The notes below the pieces were generated by a model. That model saw only the letters and a list, made by a program, of their open reading frames with translations. It did no database searches and had not been told where the DNA came from. A program made the position numbers and the translations under genes. A stretch of DNA of 64,000 nt from Paraconiothyrium sp. Pb-2020 (taxonomy: Eukaryota; Ascomycota; Dothideomycetes; Pleosporales; Didymosphaeriaceae), in contig JAJUBI010000003.1 in NCBI GenBank assembly GCA_022419385.1, forward strand, positions 248,001 to 312,000. Reading direction: 5' to 3'. Positions 54,584-64,000 of the stretch are shown here, in pieces; position 1 is the first letter of the stretch; the number at the start of each line of letters is the position of its first letter.

Positions 54584-56719
54584 CTAAAGATAATCTCTTG
54601 TGCGCGCGGGAAGGTGCTGCCACTCAATACTCCAACCCGGACCACGCGGTGTAGGGTTTCCAACCTGAATAGTATCGAGTCTTTCGAGTCTATGAGGAGT
54701 ATGACTGGTGAACTCTTCGGTAGATTGGGAAGCTATCCCGCAAGTCCTACACTTGTGGAGCGGTGAGGGAGGCCGCGAAAAGCTCTCGGGTGGAAGTGGG
54801 TGGAGCTTCCTCAAGGTACGAGTGGTAGGGCTTGTTGGAAACGCAATGGAATGTGTACTAGCGCTCCCGTTGTCCATATTTCTGATGTGGGGTAGTACGT
54901 TCTCATATAGACATGTTTCGACGTGCGTGTCTAGGTCAGACTTTGTTTTGGCGACATATTCACAATACAGACAAATGTGGGGAATTTCTAGCGCTTGCCT
55001 CTTTTCGTTGATAAGCTCTCTCTCTTCGGGCGTCTTCTCCCGTGACGTCCGGTTCTGGCCGTTCCACTCATCTAAACAAGACTTTGAGACTCCGAGATAA
55101 TGATTTCGATCCCTATCAAGGATGGTGGGCCCGATATCTCTACGCGGAGCAGACTCGAAGTCAATGCGGACATCCTGTTGTGCATTATCGTTCAGACGTA
55201 CAGCATCTCGTTGCACCCACGCGTTCAGGCTCCACAGTTGTTGGTCAACTGTCTGCTGCAGCTCATTCGCACGATGTTCTAGTTGGTCTCTCTCCTTTCT
55301 CAAATCGTCAATCGTCTTCTGCATCTCGCTTCTGACGCGCTCTTCGGCACGAGTTCGTTCGTTCTCTACTCGCCAGCCGTGTCTGTCTTTAGAGACAAAC
55401 AACTTCCTGCAGCAAATTCCGAAGAGAGGCTCGTATTCAGACTGATCTTGGGCAATATCAAGCCAGGCGAACGTCTCTTTCACACATCCAATCGTAGGTC
55501 GCATTGCTGGTTCCCTCGCGAGCATTGTTCCCACTTGATATATGATATGATGCTCGAATACAGTATACAATTTCGGAGGTTGTCGTGAAAGCCAATGGTG
55601 GATGGACTCAAGGTTTGCCTGAAAACTCTTATCGTGATGGCTCCTCAAGTCTCGTAGCTCCTGCAGCCCTGCCAAATGCGTGCTCACAAACATCTCTAAC
55701 AAGACGCACCCAAGTGAGAATATGTCAGCAGGTCGACCGCTACCCTCGTAGGCAGCCACTTCAGGGGCGAAATACTTCGGAGTGCCACGCTCGATCCCCT
55801 CCGTGGTACTCACAGTCTGGTCCGAGAAGTCAGTGGCCGTGCCAAAGTCTGCTAACCAGAGTTTCTCCTCTGCAAGGAGAATGTTCGAAGGTTTAAGGTC
55901 CTTGTGGCGTATGCTCTGGCTGTGTAGGTACTCAACTGCAGATATTATACAGCCCATTCTCTGAATTAGAAGAGCTGAACAACGTTCGATGGATTCCACC
56001 CATTCAAAAGGGCTGGGAGACAATCCAAGTGCTGTCATTCTATCTCCTCGTGCGAAATCTCTATCGCGATCCTTCGACAAGGATTCCACATCTTCCAGCA
56101 AGGTCGCAAGATCGCATACTGCTACCGGGTATAGCAACAGCCCGAGAAACTGTCGATGTGTGTAGGACCCAGCTAAGCTGATGATGTGGTGATGGGACAC
56201 TTTCTTTAGGATCTCGATCTCTTTTCTTTCTGCCTCCCCAATTCTGCGCTGACAAAAACGTCTTTTCCAGGCGAATGTATGACCTTTTACGTTGGTTTCG
56301 AACACGCTCCCCATAGAACCGTGTCCTAAGAACCGACCTTGCACTAAGGGGACCTCTTCATGGCTCTGGAAGTCCACATGAGCACCTCTTCCGGACCAGT
56401 CAGCCATTACAGCGTCAAGGTCACTATCGATCGTCGTTGCTGTTGAATCCAGTGACCGTTTGGATGGGTCTGCAAGCGCACTGTCCCAGTGCCGAGCAGA
56501 CTCGTTGTCGATAGCGTTCCACGCGTCGTCCGCATCCCAGTCATTGTCGATAGGGCTCCATGTGTCATCCGCATCCCCGTTGGGTAATGGAGTGGCTGGA
56601 GAGACCCGGAAGTTGTCAGGCTTGGAGGACGTGGACTGATCCAAGATTTCTAGCCTCGGTAAAATAGGCTGGTGACCATAGGTAACGGTGGCCCCACGGG
56701 CATCGTCGTTCTGCTCCAT
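54584..56719 (-). CDS. Serine/threonine protein kinase with coiled coil and C-terminal zinc-finger motifs
   Basis: Intronless, 711 aa. The kinase domain spans about 125-420: glycine loop LGHGSMGSVF (131-140), Lys152, catalytic HKDLKPSN (Asp274; HKD in place of the usual HRD), DFG 291-293 and APE 318-320, so it should be active. A coiled coil follows at about 452-495. Two zinc-finger-like sets lie in the tail: C583/C586/H599/C603 and C657/C660/H673/H676. The N-terminus has two near-repeats rich in D and W (DDTWSPIDND, DDAWNAIDNE). Such accessory kinases are expanded in Pezizomycotina, and the zinc fingers are not a standard part. The target is unknown. Confidence 0.82.
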   Translation of the reverse strand: MEQNDDARGATVTYGHQPILPRLEILDQSTSSKPDNFRVSPATPLPNGDADDTWSPIDNDWDADDAWNAIDNESARHWDSALADPSKRSLDSTATTIDSDLDAVMADWSGRGAHVDFQSHEEVPLVQGRFLGHGSMGSVFETNVKGHTFAWKRRFCQRRIGEAERKEIEILKKVSHHHIISLAGSYTHRQFLGLLLYPVAVCDLATLLEDVESLSKDRDRDFARGDRMTALGLSPSPFEWVESIERCSALLIQRMGCIISAVEYLHSQSIRHKDLKPSNILLAEEKLWLADFGTATDFSDQTVSTTEGIERGTPKYFAPEVAAYEGSGRPADIFSLGCVLLEMFVSTHLAGLQELRDLRSHHDKSFQANLESIHHWLSRQPPKLYTVFEHHIIYQVGTMLAREPAMRPTIGCVKETFAWLDIAQDQSEYEPLFGICCRKLFVSKDRHGWRVENERTRAEERVRSEMQKTIDDLRKERDQLEHRANELQQTVDQQLWSLNAWVQRDAVRLNDNAQQDVRIDFESAPRRDIGPTILDRDRNHYLGVSKSCLDEWNGQNRTSREKTPEERELINEKRQALEIPHICLYCEYVAKTKSDLDTHVETCLYENVLPHIRNMDNGSASTHSIAFPTSPTTRTLRKLHPLPPESFSRPPSPLHKCRTCGIASQSTEEFTSHTPHRLERLDTIQVGNPTPRGPGWSIEWQHLPARTRDYL

Positions 56720-57458
56720 GGTTCCAGATATCAGTCTGTTTGTTCCCTAGACCTGGTCTTGTGATCTTGTGGAACCCGTTTCAACCTTCAAACCATGTCG
56801 ATCTGTTCTCTCGGCTGAGTTGCTGCAGTCGCAGCTGTAGAAGCACTGCTGATGCCTCAACGTGGAGTGCGCTGACCCAGGATCGTGAAGGCGAGGCTAG
56901 CCTCGCCTGCCAAGTAGTGAAAGCGAGGGAACAGCTAGGAAGGAAGCCTCAGAAAAGAAACGAGCGGTCAGCGCAAAGTACGTCCAACAGAGTGCAAAGC
57001 CCTTCAGTGAAGAGTGCCGGTGAGGCTTCGACCATGTCAGAAGTCACGTTGAGAAATCGCGGGGGCTGAGGACTAAGCCTCAACCGAAAGGGAAGCTGCA
57101 ATATCCGCAGCCAATGATAATAATCACAGGCCAGCGTCAATATCAGCCTTGCGAAGCCCATAAAGGTAGAGTTCGCCTTTGGCAGTTTGGCGCACTTGCG
57201 ATTTTGTTGGTTCATGTGAGGCTTTATCGTAGGGGATATTTGTTTCATTCCGCGAGTTACCAGCTGCGGAGGTTCTCTGGCTGTCTCGACTTTCCCTCAT
57301 AATATCCACGTTAGGCCTGTCCCATCGTTCTCCAATTCCATTTCCTCTGGTCGTAGAAGCGCCTACTACCACTCGACGATGCTGTCAAAACTTTTACATA
57401 ATCCTTCAAGCGCTTCCATCGCGCCGTTTCCCATGTATCTACTCCGTTGCATGTGCAA
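56720..57458. other. Intergenic DNA
   Basis: Holds the kinase promoter and the 3' end of the ribophorin gene. No other feature supported. Confidence 0.4.
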
Positions 57459-58427
57459 TCATCTAAGCCCAGCCAACCGTCTTTCCTGAACCTCAGAGAG
57501 TGCCCGACTACCGCTAATGAACGCCACGAAACCAACGATGGTCGCAGCCGGCAGAGTCTGGAACAGGTTCCAGGTGGTGTAGTACAAGAAGAAGATACCC
57601 TCCATTGCAAGTATGGATCCGAAGAAAACGGCATGCGAGATCGGTGCGTTGCCGAGAGCCTTGCTGAGGTGGTTCGCGTTCGCACCCAATGTTGCCCAGA
57701 CAATGAATAGCGCAGGAAGAGCAGCAGCAACAGCAGCTGCGAACACCAGACTTATGATCTTAGGCGGGGACCGCGGGTCGTCGCGGAAGATGTGGTGGAT
57801 CTCCTTGTCGGCGGCGTAGCGGAGGGGCTTCTCCGGGATAGCGAGCGGGACGTTGGGATCGCGGGCGACATTCAGGTCGAAGACCTTAGCTTTGTAGGGC
57901 GTGGAGGAGCCGAAGGAGCCAATGACTATGGAGGCGGGGATCGGCTTCGACGATGTAAGGAACTGGTGCGGGAGGTCTTTGTGGGCCTGTATATGTTAGC
58001 TGCAACCGGTGCCATTGAATTACACCGCGTACGATGTTAATGCTGCCCTTCCCGCTGTCCTTCACATTGAAGAGGAAAGACTCCTCTACGCCAGTTGCTG
58101 GGTCGGTAAGGGTGAGGAAGGCCTGGTGTGGCCGCGTGGCCTTCTTGCCGTCCACCGTGGTGAGTTGTAGCTTCAATGCGTCTGTAGCGCCCAAGGAGAC
58201 GGATTTCGAGAGCGGAGAAGTAGGGCTCAACCTGAAACATCTTGGTCAGTACGAATCGACACTGGAATCTGGAAGTAAACCTACTTGTCCTTCGCACCTG
58301 CACCCACTCCAGCGCCTTTGCTTGATACTGTGACGGTGGCATCTTCGAAACTCCAGGAAGAGGCAGCAGAGACAATTGTAGCTGAGCTGGCAAGCAGCGA
58401 GGGAATAAAAGACCGAAGAAGTCTCAT
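57459..58427 (-). CDS. SWP1: Oligosaccharyltransferase subunit ribophorin II / Swp1
   Basis: Subunit of the ER oligosaccharyltransferase, which transfers the core glycan to Asn in nascent proteins. Exons 58427-58285, 58231-58033 and 57986-57459 give 289 aa, with introns of 53 and 46 nt. A signal peptide (MRLLRSFIPSLLASSATIVSAA) is followed by a luminal beta domain (KLQLTTVDGKK, RPHQAFLTLTDPATG, VIGSFGSSTPY) and three C-terminal membrane helices (AAAVAAALPALFIVWATLG, HAVFFGSILAMEGIFFLYY, ATIVGFVAFISG), the hallmark of the Swp1/ribophorin II C-terminus. Conserved housekeeping gene. Confidence 0.9.
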
Positions 58428-58867
58428 TTTGACGGTTGTGGTGTTGACGTGGAGCTTCTTGAAGCTACATTAAACCACGTACCGCGTAAGCTGTCCTCTT
58501 AGAACGCCGAGTATTAGCCGAGCCCGCATCACATCACGTGAGTCGCTCCATCAGAGACGACACCAGGCAAATGCAGCGACCAGTGATGCTTAATACACGT
58601 TTCAGAATCTCTAGCAATACTGTTTGATGTTCTATGAGACCTGTATGGCATGGTGCATCATACTTCCCGCTACGAGTTGATTCTAGCACGACGTCAGTCA
58701 AGCTTCCGAAAAGGGTAGTTCTCGGGCTACACCGTTGATGACAGCGGACTCCATCCGCCGGCGGCCACTTCCGCGGCGGAAGCTTGCCGTCATATCAGAC
58801 TAAACGCGCCATCACAACATGACCTTGATAGGAATCCACGGCCAATGCCAGGAGGTATTTTAATTGT
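58428..58867. other. Intergenic DNA with a G/C palindrome
   Basis: Ribophorin promoter side. A perfect inverted repeat CTTCCGC-G-GCGGAAG lies at 58768-58782, next to CCGCCGGCGG at 58756-58765. These are CGG half-sites in inverted order that Zn2Cys6 factors can bind; a function is not shown. Confidence 0.45.
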
Positions 58868-59235
58868 GAACACTGAGCTGCTCCCAAATAACAGACTATC
58901 TTCATGAAATGTCCTTCCCGGCTATATGTCAACCAGACGGCGTTGCTTTGACTCCAGATCTTAAACGTCATGTCAGCCCCGAGGGGCCACCACCGCATAC
59001 CAGTCTGGTAAGACTTAGGGAATGATACTGCAGAAAGCCCTACATATGAACACCAAGCCCGCAACAACTAACACACCATTTTCACATACCGTCCTTCCCG
59101 GATTGTCCATCACATCAACCCGCAGAGGCCATCACCACACATGGCCTGGTATGACTCAGGGTACAATACTGGGGAGAGTTCCACATGCGAGCACTGAGCC
59201 TGTACTAGCATGCCTATACTATGTTGCTTCATGTC
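58868..59235. repeat. Diverged tandem repeat, period about 180 bp
   Basis: GAACACTGAGC...GTCCTTCCCG at 58868-58920 recurs as GAACACCAAGC...GTCCTTCCCG at 59048-59100. Both are followed by a CA-rich CATCACC/CCACCACCGCA stretch and a CCTGGTA/TCTGGTA element. A third partial copy (GAGCACTGAGCC) starts at about 59186. Old, unequal copies. Confidence 0.65.
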
Positions 59236-59383
59236 ACCCACTTAAGGACTCTCAAACGTGCTTGATAGAACGTTACTCCGCCGCAAACGCCAGCTAGGCT
59301 GAAACTTGGTTCATCGTGGCCGCTAGACTTGACTCATCGATCCTCTTCGCGATAGTTGCTCCACTGTCAGCTCTCTCTTTACT

Positions 59384-59810
59384 TTATGCCAACGCCGTAC
59401 TTCCTTCGAAAGCAGCTTTTTTTTCCTCCTCCACAAACAACGGCTCCAATCCAGCAGCAATCATCGTCGACTCCAAGACCTGCGCAAGATCTCCACCTGC
59501 CGGGTTCGGGAGCCATTGCTTAGGGCAACACTCATGATGATCAGCTTGACCGCCTTGAACACGGGGAGCTCTACGCCGAAGCCGCGTTTGCCTTGGAGTT
59601 CTTCTTCTTCGTCCTCTTTGGTGATGACGGGGACTTTCTATCCTCACAACCCGTCTACTTCTCCGATTAAGGCCTTCTTCGGTGTGCGCATACCGTTTCT
59701 TCAAGGTGGCGCCTCTGGCAGTCCGGTCGAAAGTTTAGTCACGCGAAGCTTGGAAAGCTCTTTGCCATGGATCGACATGTCAAATGCAAATGCTAGGTCT
59801 CCGTACTGAG
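59384..59810 (-). pseudogene. Possible decayed gene fragment
   Basis: The minus strand shows protein-like stretches in one frame (DLAFAFDMSIHGKELSKL; ITKEDEEEELQGKRGFGVEL; FKAVKLIIMSVALSNGS) interrupted by stops, and a second frame finishing GGDLAQVLESTMIAAGLEP to a stop at 59384. Together they look like one gene broken by stops and a frameshift or by unrecognised introns. Family not recognised. Confidence 0.3.
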
Positions 59811-62800
59811 CTTTTGGAAGCGTGAAGTGCCGGTTGGTCGCAGTCGAGAGAGAACAAAGCATCTTGTCTACCGTCGTAGTCTTTGTGTCGGTGGGCCTGG
59901 GATATATTTTTCTTCAACTGTTGTGTTTCCTTCATTCATTCCACCGCATGGCATTTGTTGGATATAGTCGATGGAGGATATATGAAAGGATCCTGAGCCA
60001 TCCATATAGGCGAAGAGCGGCTAGTGGCCTCTGATTGATGATGTCTAGTGATAAAGTGATCTAATAGTGCACTGCAAAGAAGGGGTGAAGCGAAGTTCAG
60101 AGACGAACGCGTTCCACTCACGGTTGCTGGTGTTCCATGTGGGATTTGAAAGAAATAGTATTAATACCATAGGTACGGGGGCAACCGGTCTGTGTTGTGG
60201 TTGGCGGTCAATAGCCTGAGCAGATACAAAAACCTCTAGTTGACTGAGAAGGTATAATACTTCGTCTATGGACCTCTCCAAAGAACTTACATCTCTCAGT
60301 GACGTCATATCCTCTTTCGAAAGCAATGGTGCGACAAGAAAATTATGGCAGTGGCACTTTGAACGTAAATTCGTCGTTCTGAGGTGCTCTTGTCGATGTT
60401 GTTTGGTATTGCATGACTCGTATACTGACAGTGCAAACGTTTTAAATGACAGGTCGACACGGCTTGAGACCGTATTCATGGAAAACGACACATAGAAAAC
60501 AGTTTATGATTTCTGCTTGTTACTTGGGGCTATCTTTTGCTAAATACTGGGTCGAGGAAAAAGCATTGCTCAAGCTCGCCCGGCAAAAAACACAAGCTGA
60601 GCAGCGTTGCTACCCGAAACAAAGCCTCTCGCGATCGGATATTCCCGCATCCGGCAAGCCGCAACGCACAAGCCTGACAAAAAAAGTGTAATTCAATAAT
60701 GTGGAAACATGCACATCTGTCCGACCCTACCAGATCCGATGAATTGTTCATGAGAGCGCATCTCTGACGGTCCTCTTGTCAAGCTTTTCAAGCTTCGAAA
60801 AGCGGAACATCGTGTATCGCTGATCGTACGTTTATGGGCGTTTTGCGTCAATATCAGACCACCTCGTCTTCCCTGGTCTTAGTGAGGCCACTTCGTTCGC
60901 TGGATGCCGTGCAGCGCAACCCGTCGCTATTTCGCCCTTACGATCCGTACTGGCGGTACTGTTTCCTCCCTAATGCGTGTATGCGTGTCAATCGAGATCG
61001 AAGGCGCCCACCCTGCGTCGGCGCAATGCCACAACGTGGTTATCCAAATTGTCGGGTCACCGTCAGGCCAAAAGAGCTTGAATGTTTCGCATGGCTTTTT
61101 GAACGCCTCATGCATGTCATCTTAGCGGACGGCACCGTGTTGGACGGTTCTGTGACATATTCTCCGCAACATCGTGATTCTAGATGGCTGGTGCCAACCT
61201 TGTTCTGCTGAGAGAATCGGCGATTGTGTACCGGGGCCGCGTGCACAACGGGATATTTTTGAGGGCTTACAGTTGTACATCCGTAGCGAGATGGTTTCGA
61301 GGTGCTGTTTTCACATTCGTCAACATCGTTATGCCCGATTTGTAGTCGCACCTACTGCTATGAGTCTGGACATAGCGTCGTGTCTTGGTCGAATAGTTAA
61401 AGCATTGCTGGCATACAGTTGCCAATTACTACAAATTCGTAAGCTTTCCGATGTATAGATCGGTTTCTGGGGCTGTACCTCGTAATTCTTGTAACGGTTG
61501 GAGGGTGTTGACGTTTTCTCGCGACGTACGAAAAGACCTCATCGCAACTTGCAACACAATTGTACGGTTGAGAAGGAAAGAAGGGCAATGAGGAAGGCCA
61601 CAGCGACTATAGTGTGCAATATCTTTTCGTCATGGGCCCGATCCCAAGCGTCGAGGACTTGAGGCGAACATCGTGAAGCGTACCCACAGCCTTGCCTAGC
61701 AGGCGGACAGCTGACGGGCCGCAGCGACACTAGTTACCCGAGAGCCTCAGAGTGGGATATTCCGCCCGTCCGTACCCTAGCTGTAGATGATTCATGATGA
61801 GGCGCAATTTCCGTTGTGGAGAGTTACACCCGAGCCGATCATTTCCAGATTTTGCTACTGTCTCAACAGGGTCCCCGAAGGATCCAGGGTGCACGCCACA
61901 AACGTGAACATCCAGACAAACGTTGAATGCTGCCAAATTCTGGGTGGGCAGCATCTGTGTAACATTTGACGACGGCAATTGCGTGATAAGGCCCGATCAG
62001 CACGTGAAAGCATATTCCTTGTTACATTTGATTATACCTGCTTGGCATACATGTTGCATCTTATTTCAACAGGCTCAAATGAGATGGCTTTTCGCTGAGG
62101 ACACTGTTGTGTAGTTTACGACCTAGATCGCGCATCCTCTTCTGACTGTAGCTGAACACTAGGGCAAACTTTCACGTAAGGGCCGAAGGTGCACCGAAAG
62201 ACTGAGCCAGACCGGACAAAATACTGACATGACGCGGTAGGAGCCCAGTTACGTGTGGGGGCTGTATGTCTGTTGCCGCAAGGACGGCACCAAATCCCTG
62301 ATCTGATAGCGGAAGCGGGAGCGAGTCCCGAGCATTTCCGTTGATCGGATACCCCAACGTCACTTCCTGACCGACGAGATCTGGCAGATAGTGGTTCAGA
62401 TGATCCGGAGTAACGGGCACCCGGCAGCTTGGTCACATCTGTGGCTACGCCACTTCGATTTGTGACAGTCACGTCCCACGGGCCCGCCGCTCAACGTTAA
62501 AATCTCGTGATCCAGCAGCCCTCAGATTGGCGGGCTTTGAACCGGTTTCAGATCATACACCACGCTCAGTCGAATGAGATTTCTCGGGGAGGTCGGGAAG
62601 GCGTTGCCGAACACATGAGCATTGGTCGTGGCTACTAACTTTAGGAGCCTACTGACACGTTGGGAGCAGGCGTCATCGTAGAAAAAGCAATGTGTGGTAA
62701 AAGCAATACGGTGGCACTGTTGGAACACCGATCTCAAATTAACATCCAATGGTTGCATTGCATGAACTCCAAGCCTCAGACACGGATAACCTACCCGAAA

Positions 62801-62995
62801 TGTACATGTACGAGCTACTTGAGCCCAGGTCCCCATAAAACCGACCTAAGTCAAACGCGTGGAAGCGTCATCGATGAAGGAGAACTTGAACGTATTTGGA
62901 ACTCCACTGCTGCTGCTCCCCTGGGAGCATACTATTAGCCACAATAACGCCCGATCCCATTCCAATACAGAGGTTTTGTCTCGTCTCGCTTAGTA
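59811..62995. other. Gene-poor tract of about 3 kb
   Basis: Only short, overlapping ORFs without family resemblance. No RNA gene, transposase or clear repeat was recognised. Confidence 0.4.
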
Positions 62996-63014
62996 CTATC
63001 GCTTCTTAGTTGAG

Positions 63015-63985
63015 TCAACGACAAGGAAGTACCCTGTAACCTACCCCAGATTTGTTCGTGCCATCCACGACACAAGGCTCGAGCGAACCGATGACGGTAG
63101 AATTAGTGTCCATGCGCACCGTGAGAGTCTTTCCAGCATGCGTTTTCCCATTCAGCGCAGAGACTGCATATTCTGCCTCAGCTTTTGTAGAAAACCTCGC
63201 ACTTGCCACGCCCTTTGAAGCGCCCCGAGAATCCCTATGCACGTTGGCTTGCTCCGGTCGCAAACCCGCGCTGTTCAATAATGTTGCCAGGTCACTGTTC
63301 CCTACGCTGTAGTTCAGGCCCTGGAGGAAGATCCCACGGGTCTCGGTGATTACCGCCCCATGACTCACGTTCACAGGAAGGCCCCCAGAGCTCTGCGAGT
63401 ACACCGGTTGCATCGGTGGTCCAGGGTACGAATAAGCAGATGGCGGTGTGTAGGCTGGCGCTTGGTAGTAGTTGGTGTATTGATACGTAGGTTGCGCCGG
63501 CACTGCGTAATGAGGTGTGGAGACCGTATTTTGTCGGCCAAAAACCTGGTTGACAGCGTTGACATCGATTCCAGAACGGCCTGGGGAGTGACCTCTATCC
63601 CCCACGCCAAAATGCCGGTTGCAATTGCATTTAAGCAGGTCCCAGTACCCTGTGCGCAAGCTTGTTGCGAAGATATGGATCACTACCTGTCTGGAATTGG
63701 CACCTGGAGAATGGTTGTCAGTCAAAGGACGATCGGTGTGGAAGGGCGTCACGAACTATACACGGCGTTCGCATCTTCTTTGTCCTTCAGTCGGCACCAT
63801 CCCTGCACATCTCCTCGGATTTTTCCTTCGCATACGTTGGACCATCCAGGCTGTTCTTTTACCACCTTTCGAATATGGTCTTTGAAGCCTTTCCAGTCCG
63901 CAAGATACGGGGCTTTGCGCAGCTGACCAGAAACGACGAGAAGATACTCGCCGTCCGCATCTTTCCTGGCGGCTGGGAAAGACAT
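63015..63985 (-). CDS. RNA-binding protein with two RRM-like domains
   Basis: Two exons (63985-63757, 63703-63015; 53-nt intron) give about 305 aa. The N-terminal RRM-like domain begins YLLVVSGQLRKAPYLADWKGFKDHIRK and continues over the intron to VVIHIFATS. A short cysteine pair (LKCNCNRHF) and a Pro/Tyr/Gln-rich linker follow. The C-terminal RRM carries RNP2 IFLQGLNYSV and an RNP1-like GVASARFST. A possible third exon starts after the GTAGGT at 63044 and would end at 62996 with a GKR terminus (298 aa). Start ATG is inside the window, 15 bp from the right edge. Role in mRNA metabolism inferred from the fold. Confidence 0.78.
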
Positions 63986-64000
63986 TGTGGTGTTCGGAAA

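Noticed and set aside
1..64000. CRISPR arrays, operons or Shine-Dalgarno signals
   Set aside because: The window is eukaryotic; no regularly spaced repeat array was seen.

Overview
The window is nuclear DNA of a filamentous ascomycete (Pezizomycotina). A Pleosporales-like Dothideomycete is my guess from gene style, not a proven placement. Reasons: eukaryotic genes on both strands with short GT-AG introns (mostly 45-60 nt), a COP9 signalosome subunit, an oligosaccharyltransferase subunit, Zn2Cys6 and C2H2 regulators, fungal P450s, a HET-domain relic, a WSC-domain gene and a decayed Copia-like retroelement whose frame is broken by TAG/TAA codons, as expected from repeat-induced point mutation. 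All gene models below were spliced by eye.

Region 1 (0.5-16.1 kb) is a dense catabolic or specialised-metabolism cluster: three short-chain dehydrogenases, a zinc alcohol dehydrogenase, a glyoxalase-fold (VOC) protein, a TRI11-like P450, a fungal AtuA/DUF1446 protein, an EthD-like protein, an aldo/keto reductase and a TRI12-like MFS pump. Nearly all are arranged as divergent pairs (four shared promoters), and no PKS, NRPS or terpene synthase is visible. The gene types suggest stepwise oxidation and export of a small hydrophobic compound; the substrate is unknown.

Region 2 (16.1-27.8 kb) is accessory: an intron-rich WSC/collagen-like gene, a RING-type protein with an in-frame 45-bp duplication, a decayed homologous tract, a small orphan membrane ORF and about 5 kb with no supportable gene.

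Region 3 (27.8-39.3 kb) is conserved core: a C2H2 regulator whose TGA stop lies in a leaky CAA-TTA context and is followed by a 151-codon in-frame coding extension (the most interesting observation here), a Zn2Cys6 regulator, CSN1 and a DUF2828/vWA protein.

Region 4 (39.3-44.6 kb) is a decay island: LTR and gag-like remains, a severed rhodopsin/PTH11-type gene start, a CYP52-like P450 with an in-frame TGA and a HET pseudogene.

Region 5 (47.2-64 kb) returns to housekeeping or conserved genes: a single-pass mucin-like membrane protein with an EGF motif, two alpha/beta hydrolases, a protein kinase with C-terminal zinc-finger motifs, ribophorin II/Swp1 and a two-RRM RNA-binding protein, with gene-poor DNA at 58.5-63.0 kb.
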